A stretch of DNA of 64,000 nucleotides, taken from Litoditis marina. Its lineage: Eukaryota; Nematoda; Chromadorea; Rhabditida; Rhabditidae. Shown here piece by piece: positions 12,061 to 24,569 of this stretch. The notes beneath the pieces were generated by a model, which saw only the letters and a program-made list of their open reading frames with translations, had not been told where the DNA came from and did not search any database. Position 1 is the first letter of the stretch; the number at the start of each line of letters is the position of its first letter. Both the position numbers and the translations under genes were made by a program. The stretch spans positions 1-64,000 of the forward strand of contig CAXIWQ010000358.1 of assembly GCA_964036275.1 (NCBI GenBank), read 5' to 3'.

Positions 12061-14377
12061 GAAAAACCTTCCGTACACTGTTACCACTTAATTGGACTAT
12101 CTTTCCACTTATAGTAACAACTACCATGAAACAATTGGTTTTCTTACAATCTTCAGATTGACCAGTGAAAACTTCGGAATCCGGCCGATTGAATATCAGC
12201 GCGGCCAAAATTCGAACTTTCTGAGTTTCGATACAGAGGTTGTATACATGAAAAACCTTTAGTACACTGTTACTACTCAATTGGACTATTTTCCCACTTA
12301 TGGTAACACCTACCATGAAACAATTGGTTTTCTTACAATCTTCCGATTGACCTGTGAAAACTTCGGAATCCGGCCGATTCAATATCAGCGCGGCCAAAAT
12401 TCGAACTTTCTGAGTTTCGATACAGAGCTTGTATACATGCAAAACCTTCCGTACACTGTTACCACTTAATTGGACTATATTTCCACTTATAGTAACAACT
12501 ACCATGAAACAATTGGTTTTCCTACAATCTTCAGATTGACCTGTGAAAACTTCGGAATCCGGCCGATTGAATATCAGCGCGGCCAAAATTGGAACTTTCT
12601 GAGTTTCGATACAGAGCTTGTATACATGTAAAACCTTTAGTACACTGTTACTACTCAATTGGACTATCTTTCCACTTATGGTCACAACTACCATGAAACA
12701 ATTGGCCTCCTTACAATCTTCAGATTGACCGGTGAAAACTTCGAAATCCGGCCGATTCAATATCAGCGCGGCCAAAATTCGAACTTTCTGAGTTTCGATA
12801 CAGAGCTTGTATACGTGTAAAACCTTTGGTACACTGTTACTACTCAATTGGACTATCTTCCCACTCATGGTAACAACTACCATGAAACAATTGGCCTCCT
12901 TACAATCTTCAGATTGACCGGTGAAAACTTCGAAATCCGGCCGATTCAATATCAGCGCGGCCAAAATTCGAACTTTCTGAGTTTCGATACAGAGCTTGTA
13001 TACATGAACAACCTTTAGGACACTGTTACTACTTAATTGGACTATCTCCCCACTTATAGTAACAACTACCATGAAACAGTTGGTTTTCCTACAATTTTCA
13101 GATTGACCTGTGAAAACTTCGGAATCCGGCCGATTGAATATCAGCGCGGCCAAAATTCGAACTTTCTGAGTTTCGATACAGAGCTTGTATACATGAAAAA
13201 CCTTCCGTACACTGTTACCACTTAATTGGACTATCTTTCCACTTATAGTAACAACTACCATGAAACAATTGGTTTTCTTACAATCTTCAGATTGACCAGT
13301 GAAAACTTCGGAATCCGGCCGATTGAATATCAGCGCGGCCAAAATTCGAACTTTCTGAGTTTCGATACAGAGGTTGTATACATGAAAAACCTTTAGTACA
13401 CTGTTACTACTCAATTGGACTATTTTCCCACTTATGGTAACACCTACCATGAAACAATTGGTTTTCTTACAATCTTCCGATTGACCTGTGAAAACTTCGG
13501 AATCCGGCCGATTCAATATCAGCGCGGCCAAAATTCGAACTTTCTGAGTTTCGATACAGAGCTTGTATACATGCAAAACCTTCCGTACACTGTTACCACT
13601 TAATTGGACTATATTTCCACTTATAGTAACAACTACCATGAAACAATTGGTTTTCCTACAATCTTCAGATTGACCTGTGAAAACTTCGGAATCCGGCCGA
13701 TTGAATATCAGCGCGGCCAAAATTGGAACTTTCTGAGTTTCGATACAGAGCTTGTATACATGTAAAACCTTTAGTACACTGTTACTACTCAATTGGACTA
13801 TCTTTCCACTTATGGTCACAACTACCATGAAACAATTGGCCTCCTTACAATCTTCAGATTGACCGGTGAAAACTTCGAAATCCGGCCGATTCAATATCAG
13901 CGCGGCCAAAATTCGAACTTTCTGAGTTTCGATACAGAGCTTGTATACGTGTAAAACCTTTGGTACACTGTTACTACTCAATTGGACTATCTTCCCACTC
14001 ATGGTAACAACTACCATGAAACAATTGGCCTCCTTACAATCTTCAGATTGACCGGTGAAAACTTCGAAATCCGGCCGATTCAATATCAGCGCGGCCAAAA
14101 TTCGAACTTTCTGAGTTTCGATACAGAGCTTGTATACATGAACAACCTTTAAGACACTGTTACTACTTAATTGGACTATCTCCCCACTTATAGTAACAAC
14201 TACCATGAAACAGTTGGTTTTCCTACAATCTTCAGATTGACCTGTGAAAACTTCGGAATCCGGCCGATTGAATATCAGAGCGGCCAAAATTCGAACTTTC
14301 TGAGTTTCGATACAGAGCTTGTATACATGAAAAACCTTCCGTACACTGTTACCACTTAATTGGACTATCTTTCCCAC
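11819..14377 (-). other. Open frame of 852 codons, judged non-coding
   Basis: A left-arm counterpart on the minus strand covering about 13.5 monomers, including both copies of the 1134-bp HOR. Its translation therefore contains a 378-residue block twice. It starts at an ATG created only by the extra C in CTTTCCCAC near 14,375, and ends after a short-tail frameshift near 11,871. Both limits are HOR variants. Similar stretches at 22,191-24,569, 27,549-29,813 and 7,288-9,108 have the same character. Confidence 0.8.
11903..14358 (+). repeat. 1134-bp six-monomer HOR, two copies plus a partial third
   Basis: The unit starting at about 11,903 recurs at 13,037, and its first monomer again at 14,171. 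Rare variants repeat at exactly 1134 bp: ACAATTTTCAG (about 11,957 and 13,091), GGTAACACCTACC (about 12,301 and 13,435), GGACTATATTTCC (about 12,471 and 13,605) and ATACGTGTAAAAC (12,811 and 13,945). The third start has lost the ACAATTTTCAG mark. This is a recent six-unit unequal exchange. Confidence 0.87.
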
Positions 14378-16847
14378 TTATAGTAACAACTACCATAAAA
14401 CAATTGGTTTTCTTACAATCTTCAGATTGACCAGTGAAAACTTCGGAATCCGGCCGATTGAATATCAGCGCGGCCAAAATTCGAACTTTCTGAGTTTCGA
14501 TACAGAGGTTGTATACATGAAAAACCTTTAGTACACTGTTACTTCTCAATTGGACTATTTTCCCACTTATGGTAACAACTACCATGAAACAATTGGTTTT
14601 CTTACAATCTTCCGATTGACCTGTGAAAACTTCGGAATCCGGCCGATTCAATATCAGCGCGGCCAAAATTCGAACTTTCTGAGTTTCGATACAGAGCTTG
14701 TATACATGAACAACCTTTAGGACACTGTTACTACTCAATTGGACTATCTTCCCACTCATGGTAACAACTACCATGAAACAATTGGCCTCCTTACAATCTT
14801 CAGATTGACCGGTGAAAACTTCGAAATCCGGCCGATTCAATATCAGCGCGGCCAAAATTCGAACTTTCTGAGTTTCGATACAGAGCTTGTATACATGAAC
14901 AACCTTTAGGACACTGTTACTACTCAATTGGACTATCTTCCCACTCATGGTAACAACTACCATGAAACAATTGGCCTCCTTACAATCTTCAGATTGACCG
15001 GTGAAAACTTCGAAATCCGGCCGATTCAATATCAGCGCGGCCAAAATTAGAACTTTCTGAGTTTCGATACAGAGCTTGTATACATGAACAACCTTTAGGA
15101 CACTGTTACTACTTAATTGGACTATCTCCCCACTTATAGTAACAACTACCATGAAACAATTGGTTTTTTTACAATCTTCAGATTGACCTGTGAAAACTTT
15201 GGAATCCGGCCGATTGAATATCAGCGCGGCCAAAATTCGAACCTTCTGAGTTTTGATACAGAGCTTGTATACATGAAAAACCTTTAGTACACTGTTACTA
15301 CTCAGTTGGACTATCTCCCCACTTATAGTAACAACTACCATGAAACAATTGGTTTTCTTACAATCTTCAGATTGACCTGTGAAAACTTCGAAATCCGGCC
15401 GATTCAATATCAGCGCGGCCAAAATTCGAACTTTCTGAGTTTCGATACAGAGCTTGTCTACATGAAAAACCTTTAGTACACTGTTACTATTTGATTGGAC
15501 TATCTTCCCACTTATAGTAACAACTACCATGAAACAATTGGTTTTCTCACAATCTTCAGATTGACCTGTGAAAACTTCGGAATCCGGCCGATTGAATATC
15601 AGCGCGGCAAAAATTCGAACTTTCTGAGTTTCGATACAGAGCTTGTAAACATGAAAAACCTTTAGTACGCTGTTACTACTTAATTGGACTGTCCAATTAA
15701 GTAGTAAAAATCTTCAGATTGACCTGTGAAAACTTCGAAATCCGGCCGATTCAATATCAGCGCGGCCAAAATTCGAACTTTCTGAGTTTCGATACAGAGC
15801 TTGTCTACATGAAAAACCTTTAGTACACTGTTACTACTTGATTGGACTATCTTCCCACTTATAGTAACAACTACCATGAAACAATTGGTTTTCTCACAAT
15901 CTTCAGATTGACCTGTGAAAACTTCGGAATCCGGCCGATTGAATATCAGCGCGGCAAAAATTCGAACTTTCTGAGTTTCGATACAGAGCTTGTAAACATG
16001 AAAAACCTTTAGTACACTGTTACTACTCAATTGGACTATTTTCCCACTCATGGTAACAACTACCATGAAACAATTGGCCTCCTTACAATCTTCAGATTGA
16101 CCGGTGAAAACTTCGAAATCCAGCCGATTCAATATCAGCGCGGCCAAAATTCGAACTTTCTGAGTTTCGATACAGAGCTTGTATACATGAAAAACCTTTA
16201 GGACACTGTTACTACTTAATTGGACTATCTCCCCACTCATAGTAACAACTACCATGAAACAATTGGTTTTTTTACAATCTTCAGATTGACCTGTGAAAAC
16301 TTCGGAATCCGGCCGATTGAATATCAGCGCGGCCAAAATTCGAACCTTCTGAGTTTTGATACAGAGCTTGTATACATGAAAAACCTTTAGTACACTGTTA
16401 CTACTCAGTTGGACTATCTCCCCACTTATAGTAACAACTACCATGAAACAATTGGTTTTCTTACAATCTTCAGATTGACCTGTGAAAACTTCGAAATCCG
16501 GCCGATTCAATATCAGCGCGGCCAAAATTCGAACTTTCTGAGTTTCGATACATAGCTTGTCTACATGAAAAACCTTTAGTACACTGTTACTACTTAATTG
16601 GACTATCTTTCCACTTATAGTAACAACTAACTTGAAACAATTGACCTATTTACAATCTTCAGGTTGACCGGTAAAAACTTCGAAATCCGGCCGATTCAAT
16701 ATCAGCGCGGCCAAAATTCGAACTTTCTGAGTTTCGATACAGAGCTTGTATACATGTAAAACCTTTAGTACACTGTTACTACTTGATTGGACTATCTTCC
16801 CACTTATAGTAACAACTAACATGAAACAATTGGCCTCCTTACAATCT
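14359..16847 (+). repeat. Satellite segment containing the fold-back lesion
   Basis: About 13 monomers. It starts with a marked unit, CTTTCCCACTTATAG with ACCATAAAAC, which carries one extra C and a G-to-A change. That unit recurs near 21,897 and 27,002. The segment from about 14,700 to 15,530 matches blocks at 22.2-24.6 kb and 25.4-26.3 kb. The lesion at 15,673-15,707 interrupts the series. Confidence 0.8.
15673..15707. repeat. Perfect 17-bp inverted repeat with a 1-nt centre
   Basis: TTACTACTTAATTGGAC at 15,673-15,689 is followed by T and then its exact complement GTCCAATTAAGTAGTAA at 15,691-15,707. About 20 bp, including the second arm, replace the 51 bp normally found between GGACT and TCTTCAGATT, so the monomer is 158 bp. 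I saw no other unit with this structure. It looks like a fold-back template switch: synthesis copied the nascent strand for 17 bases, then rejoined the original strand further on. Confidence 0.93.
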
Positions 16848-18833
16848 TCAGATTGACCTGTGAAAACTTCGGAATCCGGCCGATTGAATATCAGCGCGGC
16901 AAAAATTCGAACTTTCTGAGTTTCGATACAGAGCTTGTAAACATGAAAAACCTTTAGTACGCTGTTACTACTTAATTGGACTATCTTTCCACTTATAGTA
17001 ACAACTAACTTGAAACAATTGACCTATTTACAATCTTCAGGTTGACCGGTAAAAACTTCGAAATCCGGCCGATTCAATATCAGCGCGGCCAAAATTCGAA
17101 CTTTCTGAGTTTCGATACAGAGCTTGTATACATGTAAAACCTTTAGTACACTGTTACTACTCAATTGGACTATCTTCCCACTCATGGTAACAACTACCAT
17201 GAAACAATTGGTTTTCTTACAATCTTCAGATTGACCTGTGAAAACTTCGGAATCCGGCCGATTCAATATCAGCGCGGCCAAAATTCGAACTTTCTGAGTT
17301 TCGATACAGAGCTTGTATACATGAAAAACCTTTGGTACACTGTTTCTACTCAATTGGACTATCTTCCCACTCATGGTAACAACTACCATGAAACAATTGG
17401 CCTCCTTACAATCTTCAGATTGACCGGTGAAAACTTCGGAATCCGGCCGATTGAATATCAGCGCGGCCAAAATTCGAACTTTCTGAGTTTCGATACAGAG
17501 GTTGTATACATGAAAAACCTTTAGTACACTGTTACTACTCAATTGGACTATTTTCCCACTTATGGTAACAACTACCATGAAACAATTGGTTTTCTTACAA
17601 TCTTCAGATTGACCTGTGAAAACTTCGGAATCCGGCCGATTCAATATCAGCGCGGCCAAAATTCGAACTTTCTGAGTTTCGATACAGAGCTTGTATACAT
17701 GCAAAACCTTCCGTACACTGTTACCACTTAATTGGACTATCTTTCCACTTATAGTAACAACTACCATGAAACAAGTGGTTTTCCTACAATCTTCAGATTG
17801 ACCTGTGAAAACTTCGGAATCCGGCCGATTGAATATCAGCGCGGCCAAAATTCGAACTTTCTGAGTTTCGATACAGAGGTTGTATACATGAAAAACCTTT
17901 AGTACACTGTTATTACTCAGTTGGACTATCTCCCCACTTATAGTAACAACTACCATGAAACAATTGGTTTTCTTACAATCTTCAGATTGACCTGTGAAAA
18001 CTTCGGAATCCGGCCGATTCAATATCAGCGCGGCCAAAATTCGAATTTTCTGAGTTTCGATTCAGAGCTTGTATACATGCAAAACCTTCCGTACACTGTT
18101 ACCACTTAATTGGACTATCTTTCCACTTATAGTAACAACTACCATGAAACAAGTGGTTTTCCTACAATCTTCAGATTGACCTGTGAAAACTTCGGAATCC
18201 GGCCGATTGAATATCAGCGCGGCCAAAATTGGAACTTTCTGAGTTTCGATACAGAGCTTGTATACATGTAAAACCTTTAGTACACTGTTACTACTCAATT
18301 GGACTATCTTCCCACTTATGGTCACAACTACCATGAAACAATTGGCCTCCTTACAATCTTCAGATTGACCGGTGAAAACTTCGGAATCCGGCCGATTGAA
18401 TATCAGCGCGGCCAAAATTGGAACTTTCTGAATTTCGATACAGAGCTTGTATACATGAAAAACCTTTAGTACACTGTTACTACTCAATTGGACTATCTCC
18501 CCACTTATAGTAACAACTACCATGAAACAATTGGTTTTCTTACAATCTTCAGATTGACCTGTGAAAACTTCGGAATCCGGCCGATTGAATATCAGCGCGG
18601 CCAAAATTCGAACTTTCTGAGTTTCGATACAGAGGTTGTATACATGAAAACCTTCCGTACACTGTTACCACTTAATTGGACTATCTTTCCACTTATAGTA
18701 ACAACTACCATGAAACAATTGGTTTTCCTACAATCTTCAGATTGACCTGTGAAAACTTCGGAATCCGGCCGATTGAATATCAGCGCGGCCAAAATTCGAA
18801 CTTTCTGAGTTTCGATACAGAGCTTGTATACAT
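16848..18833 (+). repeat. Copy 2 of the approximately 1.99-kb segmental duplication
   Basis: Partner of 10,075-12,060 at a constant offset of 6773 bp. Copy-specific differences are few: GATTCAGAG in place of GATACAGAG near 18,059, GAATTTTCTGAG near 18,046, TGAATTTCGAT near 18,429, and one A fewer in the last tail near 18,835. Beyond 18,833 the two copies follow different monomer orders. Confidence 0.8.
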
Positions 18834-21800
18834 GAAAACCTTCCGTACACTGTTACCACTTAATTGGACTATCTTTCCACTTATAGTAACAACTACCATG
18901 AAACAATTGGTTTTCTTACAATCTTCAGATTGACCAGTGAAAACTTCGGAATCCGGCCGATTCAATATCAGCGCGGCCAAAATTCGAATTTTCTGAGTTT
19001 CGATACAGAGCTTGTATACATGCAAAACCTTCCGTACACTGTTACCACTTAATTGGACTATCTTTCCACTTATAGTAACAACTACCATGAAACAAGTGGT
19101 TTTCCTACAATCTTCAGATTGACCTGTGAAAACTTCGGAATCCGGCCGATTGAATATCAGCGCGGCCAAAATTCGAACTTTCTGAGTTTCGATACAGAGC
19201 TTGTATACATGTAAAACCTTTAGTACGCTGTTACCACTTAATTGGACTATATTTCCACTCATAGTAACAACTACCATGAAACAATTGGTTTTCCTACAAT
19301 CTTCAGATTGACCTGTGAAAACTTCGGAATCCGGCCGATTGAATATCAGCGCGGCCAAAATTGGAACTTTCTGAGTTTCGATACAGAGCTTGTATACATG
19401 AAAAACCTTCCGTACACTGTTACCACTTAATTGGACTATCTTTCCACTTATAGTAACAACTACCATGAAACAATTGGCCTCCTTACAATCTTCAGATTGA
19501 CCGGTGAAAACTTCGGAATCCGGCCGATTGAATATCAGCGCGGCCAAAATTGGAACTTTCTGAGTTTCGATACAGAGCTTGTATACATGAAAAACCTTTA
19601 GTACACTGTTACTACTCAATTGGACTATTTTCCCACTTATAGTAACAACTACCATGAAACAATTGGTTTTCTTACAATCTTCAGATTGACCTGTGAAAAC
19701 TTCGGAATCCGGCCGATTGAATATCAGCGCGGCCAAAATTCGAACTTTCTGAGTTTCGATACAGAGGTTGTATACATGAAAACCTTCCGTACACTGTTAC
19801 CACTTAATTGGACTATCTTTCCACTTATAGTAACAACTACCATGAAACAATTGGTTTTCCTACAATCTTCAGATTGACCAGTGAAAACTTCGGAATCCGG
19901 CCGATTGAATATCAGCGCGGCCAAAATTCGAACTTTCTGAGTTTCGATACAGAGGTTGTATACATGAAAAACCTTTAGTACACTGTTACTACTCAATTGG
20001 ACTATTTTCCCACTTATAGTAACAACTACCATGAAACAATTGGTTTTCTTACAATCTTCAGATTGACCTGTGAAAACTTCGGAATCCGGCCGATTCAATA
20101 TCAGCGCGGCCAAAATTCGAACTTTCTGAGTTTCGATACAGAGCTTGTATACATGCAAAACCTTCCGTACACTGTTACCACTTAATTGGACTATATTTTT
20201 ACTTATAGTAACAACTACCATGAAACAATTGGTTTTCCTGCAATCTTCAGATTGACCTGTGAAAACTTCGGAATCCGGCCGATTGAATATCAGCGCGGCC
20301 AAAATTGGAACTTTCTGAGTTTCGATACAGAGCTTGTATACATGTAAAACCTTTAGTACACTGTTACTACTCAATTGGACTATCTTTCCACTTATGGTCA
20401 CAACTACCATGAAACAATTGGCCTCCTTACAATCTTCAGATTGACCAGTGAAAACTTCGAAATCCGGCCGATTCAATATCAGCGCGGCCAAAATTCGAAC
20501 TTTCTGAGTTTCGATACAGAGCTTGTATACATGTAAAACCTTTGGTACACTGTTACTACTCAATTGGACTATCTTCCCACTCATGGTAACAACTACCATG
20601 AAACAATTGGCCTCCTTACAATCTTCAGATTGACCGGTGAAAACTTCGAAATCCGGCCGATTCAATATCAGCGCGGCCAAAATTCGAACTTTCTGAGTTT
20701 CGATACAGAGCTTGTATACATGAACAACCTTTAGGACACTGTTACTACTTAATTGGACTATCTCCCCACTTATAGTAACAACTACCATGAAACAATTGGT
20801 TTTTTTACAATCTTCAGATTGACCTGTGAAAACTTTGGAATCCGGCCGATTGAATATCAGCGCGGCCAAAATTCGAACCTTCTGAGTTTTGATACAGAGC
20901 TTGTATACATGAAAAACCTTTAGTACACTGTTACTACTCAGTTGGACTATCTCCCCACTTATAGTAACAACTACCATGAAACAATTGGTTTTCTTACAAT
21001 CTTCAGATTGACCTGTGAAAACTTCGAAATCCGGCCGATTCAATATCAGCGCGGCCAAAATTCGAACTTTCTGAGTTTCGATACAGAGCTTGTCTACATG
21101 AAAAACCTTTAGTACACTGTTACTACTTGATTGGACTATCTTCCCACTTATAGTAACAACTACCATGAAACAATTGGTTTTCTCACAATCTTCAGATTGA
21201 CCTGTGAAAACTTCGGAATCCGGCCGATTGAATATCAGCGCGGCAAAAATTCGAACTTTCTGAGTTTCGATACAGAGCTTGTAAACATGAAAAACCTTTA
21301 GTACGCTGTTACTACTTAATTGGACTATCTTTCCACTTATAGTAACAACTAACTTGAAACAATTGACCTATTTACAATCTTCAGGTTGACCGGTAAAAAC
21401 TTCGAAATCCGGCCGATTCAATATCAGCGCGGCCAAAATTCGAACTTTCTGAGTTTCGATACAGAGCTTGTATACAAGTAAAACCGTTAGTACACTGTTA
21501 CTACTTGATTGGACTATCTTCCCACTTATAGTGACAACTAACATGAAACAATTGGCCTCCTTACAATCTTCAGGTTGACCGGTAAAAACTTCGAAATCCG
21601 GCCGATTCAATATCAGCGCGGCCAAAATTCGAACTTTCTGAGTTTCGATACAGAGCTTGTATACATGTAAAACCTTTAGTACACTGTTACCACTTAATTG
21701 GACTATCTTTCCACTTATAGTAACAACTACCATGAAACAGTTGGTTTTCCTACAATCTTCAGATTGACCTGTGAAAACTTCGGAATCCGGCCGATTGAAT

Positions 21801-22190
21801 ATCAGAGCGGCCAAAATTCGAACTTTCTGAGTTTCGATACAGAGCTTGTATACATGAAAAACCTTCCGTACACTGTTACCACTTAATTGGACTATCTTTC
21901 CCACTTATAGTAACAACTACCATAAAACAATTGGTTTTCTTACAATCTTCAGATTGACCAGTGAAAACTTCGGAATCCGGCCGATTGAATATCAGCGCGG
22001 CCAAAATTCGAACTTTCTGAGTTTCGATACAGAGGTTGTATACATGAAAAACCTTTAGTACACTGTTACTTCTCAATTGGACTATTTTCCCACTCATGGT
22101 AACAACTACCATGAAACAATTGGTTTTCTTACAATCTTCCGATTGACCTGTGAAAACTTCGGAATCCGGCCGATTCAATATCAGCGCGGC
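18834..22190 (+). repeat. Satellite segment, mixed HOR types
   Basis: About 18 monomers. One-base-short tails (CATGAAAACCTTCCG) occur at about 18,645, 18,832 and 19,775. The only GGACTATATTTTTAC variant lies near 20,190. From about 20,740 the order of types repeats that seen from about 24,140 and 25,840, with reverse-strand open frames starting at the same variant unit at 21,166, 24,569 and 26,271. Near 21,475 a unit has ATACAAGTAAAACCG in place of ATACATGTAAAACC. Confidence 0.78.
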
Positions 22191-24569
22191 CTAAATTCGA
22201 ACTTTCTGAGTTTCGATACAGAGCTTGTATACATGAACAACCTTTAGGACACTGTTACTACTCAATTGGACTATCTTCCCACTCATGGTAACAACTACCA
22301 TGAAACAATTGGCCTCCTTACAATCTTCAGATTGACCGGTGAAAACTTCGAAATCCGGCCGATTCAATATCAGCGCGGCCAAAATTCGAACTTTCTGAGT
22401 TTCGATACAGAGCTTGTATACATGAACGACCTTTAGGACACTGTTACTACTCAATTGGACTATCTTCCCACTCATGGTAACAACTACCATGAAACAATTG
22501 GCCTCCTTACAATCTTCAGATTGACCGGTGAAAACTTCGAAATCCGGCCGATTCAATATCAGCGCGGCCAAAATTCGAACTTTCTGAGTTTCGATACAGA
22601 GCTTGTATACATGAACAACCTTTAGGACACTGTTACTACTTAATTGGACTATCTCCCCACTTATAGTAACAACTACCATGAAACAATTGGTTTTTTTACA
22701 ATCTTCAGATTGACCTGTGAAAACTTTGGAATCCGGCCGATTGAATATCAGCGCGGCCAAAATTCGAACCTTCTGAGTTTTGATACAAAGCTTGTATACA
22801 TGAAAAACCTTTAGTACACTGTTACTACTCAGTTGGACTATCTCCCCACTTATAGTAACAACTACCATGAAACAATTGGTTTTCTTACAATCTTCAGATT
22901 GACCTGTGAAAACTTCGAAATCCGGCCGATTCAATATCAGCGCGGCCAAAATTCGAACTTTCTGAGTTTCGATACAGAGCTTGTCTACATGAAAAACCTT
23001 TAGTACACTGTTACTACTTGATTGGACTATCTTCCCACTTATAGTAACAACTACCATGAAACAATTGGTTTTCTCACAATCTTCAGATTGACCTGTGAAA
23101 ACTTCGGAATCCGGCCGATTGAATATCAGCGCGGCCAAAATTCGAACTTTCTGAGTTTCGATACAGAGCTTGTATACATGAAAAACCTTCCGTACACTGT
23201 TACCACTTAATTGGACTATCTTTCCACTTATAGTAACAACTACCATGAAACAATTGGTTTTCTTACAATCTTCAGATTGACCAGTGAAAACTTCGGAATC
23301 CGGCCGATTGAATATCAGCGCGGCCAAAATTCGAACTTTCTGAGTTTCGATACAGAGGTTGTATACATGAAAAACCTTTAGTACACTGTTACTACTCAAT
23401 TGGACTATTTTCCCACTTATGGTAACACCTACCATGAAACAATTGGTTTTCTTACAATCTTCCGATTGACCTGTGAAAACTTCGGAATCCGGCCGATTCA
23501 ATATCAGCGCGGCCAAAATTCGAACTTTCTGAGTTTCGATACAGAGCTTGTATACATGCAAAACCTTCCGTACACTGTTACCACTTAATTGGACTATATT
23601 TCCACTTATAGTAACAACTACCATGAAACAATTGGTTTTCCTACAATCTTCAGATTGACCTGTGAAAACTTCGGAATCCGGCCGATTGAATATCAGCGCG
23701 GCCAAAATTGGAACTTTCTGAGTTTCGATACAGAGCTTGTATACATGTAAAACCTTTAGTACACTGTTACTACTCAATTGGACTATCTTTCCACTTATGG
23801 TCACAACTACCATGAAACAATTGGCCTCCTTACAATCTTCAGATTGACCGGTGAAAACTTCGAAATCCGGCCGATTCAATATCAGCGCGGCCAAAATTCG
23901 AACTTTCTGAGTTTCGATACAGAGCTTGTATACATGAACAACCTTTAGGACACTGTTACTACTTAATTGGACTATCTTCCCACTCATGGTAACAACTACC
24001 ATGAAACAATTGGCCTCCTTACAATCTTCAGATTGACCGGTGAAAACTTCGAAATCCGGCCGATTCAATATCAGCGCGGCCAAAATTCGAACTTTCTGAG
24101 TTTCGATACAGAGCTTGTATACATGAACAACCTTTAGGACACTGTTACTACTTAATTGGACTATCTCCCCACTTATAGTAACAACTACCATGAAACAATT
24201 GGTTTTTTTACAATCTTCAGATTGACCTGTGAAAACTTTGGAATCCGGCCGATTGAATATCAGCGCGGCCAAAATTCGAACCTTCTGAGTTTTGATACAG
24301 AGCTTGTATACATGAAAAACCTTTAGTACACTGTTACTACTCAGTTGGACTATCTCCCCACTTATAGTAACAACTACCATGAAACAATTGGTTTTCTTAC
24401 AATCTTCAGATTGACCTGTGAAAACTTCGAAATCCGGCCGATTCAATATCAGCGCGGCCAAAATTCGAACTTTCTGAGTTTCGATACAGAGCTTGTCTAC
24501 ATGAAAAACCTTTAGTACACTGTTACTACTTGATTGGACTATCTTCCCACTTATAGTAACAACTACCAT
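22191..24569 (+). repeat. HOR block sharing rare variants with the right arm
   Basis: About 12.5 monomers whose variant order, read in reverse complement, parallels 44,725 to about 46,100 in the right arm. The shared series includes the GACAAGCTCTG unit, the AAAACTCAGAAGG unit, GGTTGTTCATG tails and the rare GGTAACACCTACC unit near 23,420. That marker also occurs near 12,301 and 13,435. A unit near 22,789 has ACAAAGCTTG, seen nowhere else. Confidence 0.75.
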
